NCBI GenBank assembly: GCA_016927095.1
Contig: JAFGNI010000229.1
Coordinates: 1-5,726, forward strand
Source of the DNA: Anaerolineae bacterium
GTDB lineage: Bacteria > Chloroflexota > Anaerolineae > B4-G1 > SLSP01
Length of the DNA: 5,726 nucleotides
Direction of reading: 5' to 3'
Position 1 is the stretch's first letter. The number at the start of each line of letters is the position of its first letter. A program made the translations under genes and the position numbers. Below, in pieces: positions 1 through 5,726 of this stretch. The notes beneath the pieces were generated by a model. The model worked only from the letters and a program-made list of their open reading frames with translations. It made no database searches and was not told the DNA's origin.

Positions 1-1374
1 CATACCATCGACATCCTGACCCGCCGGATCACAGACCCGTCATGGCCTGAGTTCGCTGAACCCGTGGATCACTACGAAGGCGTACCGAACGTGCGGATCT
101 TACGCGTACCAGCAGGTCCCGGCGAATTCCGCCGCAAGGAACTGCTCTGGCCTCACATCGTGCGCGACTGGGTGCCCAACATTCTCGCCTTTTACCAAGG
201 TGAGGGCGGCCTCCCCGACGCCTTCACCGGACACTACGGTGACGGTGGTTTAGCGGGTGTGCTGATCGAGACGGAGACCGGCATCCCTTTCACCTTCACC
301 GCACACTCCCTGGGCGCGCAGAAGATGGACAAGCTGGGCATAGAGGGCGACAACCTGGCGGAGATGGATGCTCACTACCACTTCGCTCGCCGTCTCGTGG
401 CAGAGCGGCTGAGCATGAACCGGTCCGGCGTCAACATCACCAGCACGCAGCAGGAGCGCTTTGAGCAATATGGTCACCGGGCCTACCGAGGCGCGGTGGA
501 CGTCGAGGATGACCGGCGGTTTGCCGTGATCCCCCCGGGCGTGAATCTGGCCATATTCGACAAGGAGGCGGTCAATGACCAAGAGGAGGCAACGCAAGCC
601 CACGTCCGCGCGATGCTGGCCCGCGACCTCGATGATGACCGTCAGGACTTGCCCGCGATCATCGCGTCAAGTCGCCTTGACCCCAAGAAGAACCTGACGG
701 CCCTCGTTCGCGCGTTTGTCCAAAGCTCGAGGCTACGTGCCATCGCCAACCTTGTGCTCTTCACCGGTGCCCATAACGATCCGCTGCGCGACGACAGCAA
801 AGCCAGCGCCACGGCGAAGGCCGTCCTGGATGAGACCCGCGCGATAGTCCAGGGACACGATCTCTGGGGCAAGATCAGCGCCTTCTCCCTGGGCGGGCAG
901 CCCGCACTGGCCGCGGCCTACCGGTATCTGGCCAAGCGGGGCTCCGTGTTCGCCCTGACCTCCCTGTACGAACCCTTTGGCCTGGCACCGCTAGAAGCCG
1001 CCGCCGCCGGACTGCCGCTGGTCGTGACGGAGAACGGCGGTCCCAGCGAGAGCTTGCGGGAAGGCCATACAGAGTATGGCGTCCTGGTGGACCCGACGGA
1101 TACCGCCGACATTGCGCACGGCCTGCTGCGCTTGCTGGACGACAGGGAGACCTGGCAGGGATTTGCACGGCGCGGCCGGCAACGGGTGCTCGATCGCTAC
1201 ACGTGGGAACGGACGGCAGAGGGATATCTGACCCAGATCGAAGCGCTGGGGGCGGATCCCGGCGCGCGGCGGCCAAAAGCCCTCCTGCCGATCCACCCCT
1301 ATTTCCAGGATGCTGCGCCGGAACATGACATCACGTTGGCGGAGCTTGAGGCGCTCTATCTGCCCGAGGCATAG
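1..1374 (+). CDS. Sucrose-phosphate synthase-like GT4 glycosyltransferase, 5' end outside window
   Basis: Probably transfers a hexose from a nucleotide sugar to a sugar or sugar-phosphate acceptor in the cytoplasm, as sucrose-phosphate synthase, sucrose synthase and mannosylfructose-phosphate synthase do. The frame is open from base 1 and reads typical family sequence before the first possible start (GTG at 64), so the gene begins outside the window and GTG 64 is not the start. Numbering from GTG 64, visible family marks are HYGDGG (57-62), TAHSLGAQKM (79-88, the SPS TGHSLGR-like motif), VIPPGVN (155-161), SRLDPKKN (203-210, nucleotide-sugar binding) and YEPFGLAPLE (302-311). The last contains the EX7E pair E303/E311 and is followed by NGGP. 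No HAD phosphatase domain follows; the protein ends about 40 residues after the GT-B fold in a proline-rich tail. It ends at TAG and converges on the minus-strand operon. Family membership is secure; donor and acceptor are not. Confidence 0.9.
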   Translation, partial: HTIDILTRRITDPSWPEFAEPVDHYEGVPNVRILRVPAGPGEFRRKELLWPHIVRDWVPNILAFYQGEGGLPDAFTGHYGDGGLAGVLIETETGIPFTFTAHSLGAQKMDKLGIEGDNLAEMDAHYHFARRLVAERLSMNRSGVNITSTQQERFEQYGHRAYRGAVDVEDDRRFAVIPPGVNLAIFDKEAVNDQEEATQAHVRAMLARDLDDDRQDLPAIIASSRLDPKKNLTALVRAFVQSSRLRAIANLVLFTGAHNDPLRDDSKASATAKAVLDETRAIVQGHDLWGKISAFSLGGQPALAAAYRYLAKRGSVFALTSLYEPFGLAPLEAAAAGLPLVVTENGGPSESLREGHTEYGVLVDPTDTADIAHGLLRLLDDRETWQGFARRGRQRVLDRYTWERTAEGYLTQIEALGADPGARRPKALLPIHPYFQDAAPEHDITLAELEALYLPEA

Positions 1375-1461
1375 ACCCCAACCGCATCTGGGCCGGGCGC
1401 AACACCATTTGCCACCATCTGTGCCTGGGACGGCGCGCGGTCGGAGGGCACCGGCGAGAGG

Positions 1462-2712
1462 CTAAGGGCCTAGGCGATCGAGGAGCCTGGGGAGGAGGAC
1501 GTCCCAGTCATAGGCATCAGCGTAGGTGCGCGCCCGAGCTCCCCAGAGGGCGCGCGCTGCCTCGTTCTGAACCAACGTCACGCATGCCTTGGCGAAGTCC
1601 TCCGGCACATCCGCCAGGATCATCGCCCGATCGGGATTGTCGAAACCCTCGGCAGCAAGCTGCGTGGCCACAATCGGCTTGCCCATCGCTGTGGACTCCA
1701 ATATCTTGAGCCGCGTCCCTCCGCCCACCAGCAGCGGCACCACGTAGACCTGAGCAGCACGGATATAAGGTCGGGTATCGGGCACACCACCGGTCACGAC
1801 AACGCCGGGCATCTCCCCCAGAGGCGCCAATCGAGGATGCGGGTGGCGGCCCACCACGTAGAAATGCGCATCAGGCAGCGTCTGTCGGACGCGGGGCCAG
1901 ACCTCCTGAACGAACCAGAGGACACCATCGACATTCGGACGGAAGTCCATCGTCCCCGTGAAGACAAAGGCCGGCTGCGCTAGATCGGCAGCCTCCTCAA
2001 AGCCGGCGTAGGCACCGACGTCGATCCCGTTCGGAATGACCAGCGGCGTGATCTCTGGCACGATCGCCCGCAGAGCAGCCGCATCTGCCTTGGAGACGGA
2101 GACCACGAGGTCGACATCGCGGCAGACCTGCGCCTCGTAAGCGCGCAAGCGGCGCCACTGGATGGAGGAGTAGAGCGCTCGCAGCCACCGGGCGGGGTTC
2201 AGACCGGCGCCCCGACCGTAATCCGACCGTGCTGCGCGCTGTTGGAGCAGGTACTCACAATTATGATCGTCCAAGACGACGCCCAAGGGCCGCTGCCCGC
2301 CGGCACCAGGCATGTATGCCGCCCCACGCCACCCCGGCAGCGCGGCCAGATAGGGCGCCATCTCCAACCCCTCGACGACAAGCCAGTCGAAGTCATAGGA
2401 TTCGACCCACGACCGGAACTGGCGCTCGAAATCCGGGCTGGCGAGGCGCTGGATCAGGTCCGGGCGCCCGGTGAACACCAGGTCGCGCAGGCGGGCGGTG
2501 GCAGAGCGCGCCGGCTGAGGCACAACTCCTATCCGGGCGGTGGCAGCTGCGAGCGCGGGATCCGGGGTTAAAGCCTGATCCGGCGAGGCAAACGAGAGCA
2601 GCGAAACCTCGTGGTGGGCCGCTAAGCCCTGAAGGATGCCCCAGTTGCGCAGCGCGGTACCCTGCCGTGGCGGATAGGGTAGCTGCGGGGTGAGAACCAG
2701 GATGGCGGCCAA
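1462..2712 (-). CDS. GT4-type (GT-B fold) glycosyltransferase, exopolysaccharide-like
   Basis: Predicted cytoplasmic glycosyltransferase of 416 residues, resembling enzymes of the PEP-CTERM/exopolysaccharide-associated sugar transferase group. The N-terminus (ILVLTPQLPYPPRQGTALRN, 4-23) is a classic first beta strand plus acceptor-side loop of the GT-B fold. Further marks are LDDHNCEY (147-154), VSKADA (206-211), VIPNGID (225-231), FTGTMDFRPNVDGVLWF (251-267), and the donor-binding stretch GGGTRLKILESTAMGKPIVA (330-349). The second glutamate of EX7E is present (E339) but the first position is glycine (G331), which I recall as usual for this GGGTRLK subgroup. The start is TTG: an in-frame TAG lies five codons upstream, and no ATG or GTG allows an intact first strand. 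No Shine-Dalgarno is visible before it. It is the last gene of the hisS operon. Substrate unknown; a role in surface glycan synthesis is an inference. Confidence 0.9.
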   Translation of the reverse strand: MAAILVLTPQLPYPPRQGTALRNWGILQGLAAHHEVSLLSFASPDQALTPDPALAAATARIGVVPQPARSATARLRDLVFTGRPDLIQRLASPDFERQFRSWVESYDFDWLVVEGLEMAPYLAALPGWRGAAYMPGAGGQRPLGVVLDDHNCEYLLQQRAARSDYGRGAGLNPARWLRALYSSIQWRRLRAYEAQVCRDVDLVVSVSKADAAALRAIVPEITPLVIPNGIDVGAYAGFEEAADLAQPAFVFTGTMDFRPNVDGVLWFVQEVWPRVRQTLPDAHFYVVGRHPHPRLAPLGEMPGVVVTGGVPDTRPYIRAAQVYVVPLLVGGGTRLKILESTAMGKPIVATQLAAEGFDNPDRAMILADVPEDFAKACVTLVQNEAARALWGARARTYADAYDWDVLLPRLLDRLGP

Positions 2713-2724
2713 AGCAACAGCCGT

Positions 2725-3297
2725 CTAGGTCAAGCGGAGCCGCGCGGTCGCGGTCCCTATGGCCAGGATGATGTGCAATCCCCACGAGAGAAGGCCCTGC
2801 AATCCCCAGATACTGCCCTGTAGAAGGGCCAAGGACTGGAGAAGCCCCAATCCCAAGACTGGCAGCCCACCGATGACAATGCCGGCGCTCACGATCCACC
2901 AGAGGTGCTGACCATAGCGGCGACCGACGGCCCGCCAGACGATTTCGGCGATGGCCGTGCCGGCGAGGGGCGAGAGAAACAGGAGAAACCACCAACTGCC
3001 CAGCAGCGGCAAAATGCCGGCCAAGCCCCCCAGGATGACGGCAACCACTGCCGCCAGCACGTAGTCGGTGCGGCTGGCCTGCTCAAATCGGCGCTTCCGA
3101 CCCCGTTGGCAATCAGGACAGATATAACCGACCGGCGTCCTGCGGGCACACTTCACGCAGATGGGCGTGCCGCACTGATAGCAGCGCAGCGCCGTCTCGA
3201 CCTTGGGGTGCCAATGACAGGCTTCCATCGCTTCTGGCCCATCGCTCACCGTCGCCGTCAACTCCGGGGACGGCGTCCCTTCTGTCTGATCTGCCAT
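2725..3297 (-). CDS. B-box-like zinc-finger integral membrane protein, function unknown
   Basis: A 190-residue protein with a short polar N-terminus, a zinc-finger-like module and a hydrophobic C-terminal two thirds. Likely metal ligands are C27, H30, C39, C42, C47, C50, C60 and C63, spaced CxxH, CxxC, CxxC and CxxC, as in B-box-like fingers that precede membrane domains in bacterial proteins. A basic linker (QRGRKRRFEQ, 64-73) leads into about four predicted membrane segments near residues 79-97, 102-121, 133-155 and 163-180. By the positive-inside rule the basic linker suggests a cytoplasmic finger. No rhomboid catalytic GxSG serine motif is seen, so this is not a rhomboid protease. The ATG overlaps the nadK stop as TAATG, with GGAG seven bases before it, so translation is probably coupled to nadK. 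The TAG stop lies 12 bases before the next gene, in its frame. No function can be assigned. Confidence 0.85.
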   Translation of the reverse strand: MADQTEGTPSPELTATVSDGPEAMEACHWHPKVETALRCYQCGTPICVKCARRTPVGYICPDCQRGRKRRFEQASRTDYVLAAVVAVILGGLAGILPLLGSWWFLLFLSPLAGTAIAEIVWRAVGRRYGQHLWWIVSAGIVIGGLPVLGLGLLQSLALLQGSIWGLQGLLSWGLHIILAIGTATARLRLT

Positions 3298-4154
3298 TAG
3301 GGAACTCCATTGCGTGGGGTAAGACGGTCCACAAGCGTCTTGTAGAAGTCGTTGCTATCACGGAGACGAAGGAATCGCGTGCGGATGGCACTCTGTTCGA
3401 TCCGGACCACATCCCCGTTCAGCAGCTCGCCCTCCATCCGACCATCCACCGACAGCATACCGGGAATCTGGGTCTCGACCTCGACCTCGACGACAGATTG
3501 CGCATCCAGGACCAGCGGGCGCTCCATACTCAGATGGGGCGCGGCAGGCACAACCACGATATTGCTCACCCAAGGCGGCAGGATCGGCCCCCCTACGGCA
3601 TAAGCATAGGCGGTCGAGCCCGTCGGTGTCGCCAGGATCAGGGCATCGGCGACATAGCGCGTCATCAACGCGCCATCGATGGCAGTGTGGAGCCGTACGG
3701 TGCGTGCAAGGGCGCCACGACTCACCACCGCATCGTTGAGCGCCTGCTCCTGCGCGATAGCCTGGCCATCGCGCACCAGCGTCACACAGAGCATCATCCG
3801 CGACTCCACGCTGCATTTGCCCCTCAGGACGCCCTCCAGCGTGGCGCGCCAGTGATCTGGCGTGGTCTCGGTGAGAAAGCCGACGCGTCCGAGGTTGATC
3901 CCCAGGATGGGGATGCCTGCAGGCGCCGCTCGCTGAGCTACACGCAGGATCGAGCCATCCCCACCCAGCGTGATCAGCAGGTCTGCAGGCGCGTCGGCCT
4001 TGGCGTGCTCCGATATGGCACACGACCAGGCGTCGATCCCCCGGTTCTCCAGCCAGGCAAGAACCTCACGGGCCAGCGGCAGTGACCGTTCGACCCGTGC
4101 ATTGTAGACGAGACCAATGCTCTGAATACGATGTTCTTCTGGAGCCATAGCCAC
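3297..4154 (-). CDS. nadK: NAD kinase (ATP/polyphosphate-dependent NAD+ phosphorylation)
   Basis: Makes NADP+ by phosphorylating the 2'-hydroxyl of NAD+ in the cytoplasm. All core family motifs are visible: the GGDGS loop (64-68) that holds the phosphate donor and metal, an LND (139-141) where many homologues have LNE, ATPTGSTAY (175-183), GGPI (188-191), APH..MERP (205-213) and SVDG (235-238). The length of 285 residues is normal. Around GGP the sequence reads AVGGPILPP, where the family usually has SAGGPI(V/L)HP, a small deviation. The start is ambiguous: GTG at 4154 (used here) or ATG at 4148, two codons in. GGTGG sits only two bases before the ATG and neither start has a well-spaced Shine-Dalgarno. 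The gene lies 38 bases after hisS, and its TAA overlaps the next ATG by one base. Confidence 0.96.
   Translation of the reverse strand: MAMAPEEHRIQSIGLVYNARVERSLPLAREVLAWLENRGIDAWSCAISEHAKADAPADLLITLGGDGSILRVAQRAAPAGIPILGINLGRVGFLTETTPDHWRATLEGVLRGKCSVESRMMLCVTLVRDGQAIAQEQALNDAVVSRGALARTVRLHTAIDGALMTRYVADALILATPTGSTAYAYAVGGPILPPWVSNIVVVPAAPHLSMERPLVLDAQSVVEVEVETQIPGMLSVDGRMEGELLNGDVVRIEQSAIRTRFLRLRDSNDFYKTLVDRLTPRNGVP
3305..3308 (-). promoter_or_regulatory. Shine-Dalgarno GGAG for the zinc-finger membrane protein
   Basis: On the minus strand GGAG lies seven bases before the ATG at 3297, inside the 3' end of nadK. Its spacing is good and it supports this ATG as the true start, with reinitiation at the TAATG overlap. 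Confidence 0.6.
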
Positions 4155-4192
4155 CGATCAACGGACGCTAGTGTGCCGCTCAGGCCAACACC

Positions 4193-5458
4193 CTAGACGC
4201 CCAATCGCGTCGTGAGCACATCTCCCAATTCGCCAGTGGCAACCATCGTCTGTTCACCACTGCGCATATCCCGCAACGTCACTTCACCGCGTGCTAGCTC
4301 GTCTTCGCCGATGATGATCGCGTAGGCCGCGCCCCGCTTGTCGGCGTGGCGCAACTGCGAGCGCAGGCTGCCCCGCATCGCGATCTGCGCCCCAATCCCT
4401 AGGGCACGAATCTCCGCAAGGAGTTGGACGGCATAGGTGCGGCTTGCGTCACCGAGGAAAATTAGGTAGACCGGGGGCTCCAGCAACGGTGGGACTGCCA
4501 CCGCCTGTTCCTTCATCACCAGGACAATGCGCTCCATCCCGGCAGCAAAGCCCACCGCTGGCGTGTCCGGTCCCTCCAGAAGCTTAGCCAAGCCGTCATA
4601 CCGGCCGCCACCACAGACGGCGGATTGCGCGCCGATTCCCTCCGCCCAGACCTCAAAGACGGTCTTCGTATAGTAGTCGAGGCCCCTGACCAACCTGTGG
4701 TTCAGCGTGTAGGGCTTCTCGAGCGCATCGAGGTAGCCAAGCAAATCACCAAAGTGGTCCTCACAGGCATCGCAGAGCATTCCCGTGATCTTCGGCGCCG
4801 TGGCGATGACGGGCTGGCACTGCGCCTGCTTGCAGTCCAGGACGCGCAACGGGTTCTCGATGATCCGGCGCCGGCAATCCTCGCAGATGACGTCTGTGTG
4901 CTCGTGGTAGTGCGCCTGAAGCGCCGTGATGTAGTCTGGACGGCACACAGGACAGCCGGTGGAGTTGAGCTGGAAAGACAGCCCCTTGAAACCCAGCTCA
5001 TCGTAGATATCCCACGCAAGCAGCATCGTCTCCAGGTCCGCCAGCGCGCTCTGCACACCAATGATCTCAGCATTGAACTGGTGGAACTGCCGATAGCGGC
5101 CCGCCTGCGGCTCCTCGTAGCGAAAGATCGGTCCGATCGAGTACAACTTGACCGGTTTCGGCAACACCTGCATGCCGTTTTCCAGGTAAGCTCGGATGAC
5201 CCCAGCCGTGAACTCAGGACGCAACGTCATATCGCGGTCACCCTTGTCTTTGAAGGAGTACATCTCCTTCTCGACGATGTCGGTGCCCTCGCCCACACCC
5301 CGGGCAAAGAGCTCTGTCATCTCGAAGATCGGGACATCGATCCGTTCAAATCCATAGCTGCGGGCCTTGGCGGCAACGACGTTCTGCAGGTGCTCCCAAT
5401 AGACCTGATCTTCGGGGAGGATGTCCTGCGTACCCTTAGGACGAGAAAACCGCGCCAT
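4193..5458 (-). CDS. hisS: Histidyl-tRNA synthetase (class II)
   Basis: Charges tRNA-His with histidine using ATP, normally as a cytoplasmic homodimer. The 421 residues show the full architecture: FSRPKGTQDILPED at the N-terminus, motif 1 region (about 41-90), motif 2 RYEEPQAGRYRQFHQ (113-127), the HisRS-specific LVRGLDYYTKTVFE (256-269), CGGGRYDGL (282-290), motif 3 AVGFAAGMERI (301-311), and an alpha/beta anticodon-binding domain from about 328 to the end. The insertion domain carries eight cysteines in four pairs (C169/C172, C192/C195, C209/C214, C229/C232), suggesting one or two zinc sites. The sequence NPLRVLDCK (202-210) within it matches a subset of bacterial HisRS that have this insert. 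The ATG at 5458 is well supported by GAGGTGA four bases upstream and by the family N-terminus. First gene of the operon, behind its own promoter. Confidence 0.98.
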   Translation of the reverse strand: MARFSRPKGTQDILPEDQVYWEHLQNVVAAKARSYGFERIDVPIFEMTELFARGVGEGTDIVEKEMYSFKDKGDRDMTLRPEFTAGVIRAYLENGMQVLPKPVKLYSIGPIFRYEEPQAGRYRQFHQFNAEIIGVQSALADLETMLLAWDIYDELGFKGLSFQLNSTGCPVCRPDYITALQAHYHEHTDVICEDCRRRIIENPLRVLDCKQAQCQPVIATAPKITGMLCDACEDHFGDLLGYLDALEKPYTLNHRLVRGLDYYTKTVFEVWAEGIGAQSAVCGGGRYDGLAKLLEGPDTPAVGFAAGMERIVLVMKEQAVAVPPLLEPPVYLIFLGDASRTYAVQLLAEIRALGIGAQIAMRGSLRSQLRHADKRGAAYAIIIGEDELARGEVTLRDMRSGEQTMVATGELGDVLTTRLGV

Positions 5459-5462
5459 GACT

Positions 5463-5469
5463 TCACCTC
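5463..5469 (-). promoter_or_regulatory. Strong Shine-Dalgarno GAGGTGA for hisS
   Basis: GAGGTGA on the minus strand is fully complementary to the anti-Shine-Dalgarno UCACCUC of 16S rRNA and ends four bases before the hisS ATG. It is the strongest ribosome binding site in the window and fixes the start codon. Confidence 0.85.
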
Positions 5470-5507
5470 GAGCTTCTTTATATACCGTCTCTGCGCTTCG
5501 TGGATGG

Positions 5508-5528
5508 CTGGGGCCTTACGGACCCCAG
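5508..5528 (-). promoter_or_regulatory. GNRA-loop hairpin at the 5' end of the hisS leader
   Basis: On the minus strand CTGGGG pairs with CCCCAG. Inside, a single bulged T and a CC/GG pair close a GTAA (GNRA-type) tetraloop. The hairpin starts only a few bases after the expected transcription start and is not followed by a T run, so it is not a terminator. It may protect the mRNA 5' end or act in control of hisS; that role is inferred. Confidence 0.5.
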
Positions 5529-5539
5529 ATACCTGATGC

Positions 5540-5568
5540 ATTATAGGCGACATAGGGTCGTATGACAA
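5540..5568 (-). promoter_or_regulatory. Sigma-70-type promoter of the hisS-nadK operon
   Basis: The minus strand shows a -35 box TTGTCA (5568-5563, one mismatch to TTGACA), a 17-base spacer and a perfect -10 box TATAAT (5545-5540). Transcription should start near 5533, giving a leader of about 75 nt before hisS. Spacing and match are close to ideal for a housekeeping sigma factor. No other promoter this good was noticed between the four minus-strand genes, which fits one transcript. Confidence 0.75.
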
Positions 5569-5599
5569 GGTTTCACGAGCGGGCAATCAGGACCGGTAG

Positions 5600-5726
5600 G
5601 GCAATCGCAGTTGGGAAGGACACCCACAAGGGATGCCCCTACGGATGGCCGCTGTAGGGGCAGGGCTTGTCCCTGCCCTGAGGCAGCAGGCACAGGGCCC
5701 GGCGCAGATGGCCAACTGCGATTGCC
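5600..5726. repeat. Non-coding palindromic element with perfect 15-bp terminal inverted repeats
   Basis: GGCAATCGCAGTTGG (5600-5614) is exactly inverted as CCAACTGCGATTGCC (5712-5726). The roughly 97 bases between them carry nested palindromes and no credible gene. The right repeat ends at the last base of the window, so the element could extend further. Its form suggests a MITE- or REP-like dispersed repeat. GGGCAATC also occurs directly repeated at 5581-5588 and 5599-5606, on and just outside the left end. The repeat structure is directly visible; mobility and copy number are not. Confidence 0.7.
5626..5678. repeat. Nested, mutually exclusive hairpins inside the terminal repeat element
   Basis: GCCCCTAC (5635-5642) pairs with GTAGGGGC (5654-5661). 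After a T-A pair and a 3-base internal mismatch the stem continues as ACAAG (5626-5630) with CTTGT (5666-5670). A competing hairpin pairs GGGCAGGG (5658-5665) with CCCTGCCC (5671-5678) around the loop CTTGT. The two structures share bases and cannot form together. There is no T run, so neither looks like an intrinsic terminator. Confidence 0.65.

Noticed and set aside
64..1374. GTG at 64 as the start of the first glycosyltransferase gene
   Set aside because: The frame stays open to base 1 and the upstream residues continue the family sequence, so the gene simply begins outside the window.
1375..1461. Possible bidirectional terminator between the convergent glycosyltransferase genes
   Set aside because: Only a weak stem (GGCGCA with TGTGCC and a long loop) is present and no T run follows on either strand. 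Nothing supports an intrinsic terminator here.
2393..2995. A 200-codon minus-strand frame overlapping the membrane protein and glycosyltransferase genes
   Set aside because: It is out of frame with two supported genes and its Arg/Pro/Gly/Ser-rich translation looks like a shifted reading of them.
2725..3297. Rhomboid protease identity for the zinc-finger membrane protein
   Set aside because: Similar fingers precede some rhomboids, but no GxSG serine motif or catalytic histidine context is visible and the membrane part is too short.
3498..4085. A 195-codon open frame on the plus strand opposite nadK
   Set aside because: Antisense shadow of an unmistakable NAD kinase, with no family motif and low-complexity composition.
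5459..5535. T-box riboswitch or tRNA-like leader before hisS
   Set aside because: The leader is only about 75 nt, with no T-box consensus, no antiterminator/terminator pair and no tRNA-like cloverleaf.
4625..5536. A 303-codon open frame on the plus strand opposite hisS
   Set aside because: It lies almost entirely antisense to a clear hisS gene; its translation has no recognisable motifs and is what GC-rich antisense frames usually give.
5658..5678. The GGGCAGGG/CCCTGCCC hairpin as an intrinsic terminator
   Set aside because: It has no T tract on either side and is embedded in a terminal-inverted-repeat element, so a repeat explains it better.

Overview
The window is GC-rich and bacterial, and it carries five protein-coding genes with almost no spare DNA between them. 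I suspect a Chloroflexota-type bacterium. The hints are the high GC, a small membrane protein with an N-terminal B-box-like zinc finger, a HisRS with a cysteine-rich insertion, a free-standing sucrose-phosphate-synthase-like GT4 enzyme, and a compact palindromic intergenic repeat of a kind I associate with that phylum. This assignment is an inference from style, not a measured placement.

Layout. Bases 1-1374 (+ strand) hold the 3' part of a sucrose-phosphate-synthase-like glycosyltransferase whose start lies outside the window. An 87-base convergent gap follows, without a clear terminator. Bases 1462-5458 (- strand) hold four genes in one direction, transcribed in the order hisS (histidyl-tRNA synthetase), nadK (NAD kinase), a B-box-like zinc-finger membrane protein, and a second GT4-type glycosyltransferase. 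The four are tightly packed: 38 bases between hisS and nadK, a TAATG overlap between nadK and the membrane protein, and 12 bases between the membrane protein and the last gene. This looks like one operon.

Regulation. Upstream of hisS is a near-consensus sigma-70 promoter (TTGTCA, 17 bases, TATAAT). It implies a leader of about 75 nt that begins with a GNRA-loop hairpin and ends in a strong Shine-Dalgarno (GAGGTGA). The last 127 bases (5600-5726) form a non-coding element bounded by perfect 15-bp inverted repeats with nested palindromes, probably a dispersed MITE- or REP-like repeat.

Biology. hisS and nadK are housekeeping genes for translation and NADP supply. The downstream membrane protein has no known function, and the glycosyltransferase resembles enzymes of exopolysaccharide or cell-surface glycan synthesis. 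I see no defence system, CRISPR array, tRNA or rRNA, and no convincing new multi-gene system. The points most worth a second look are the terminal repeat element, the hisS leader, and the in-frame junction between the membrane protein and the glycosyltransferase.
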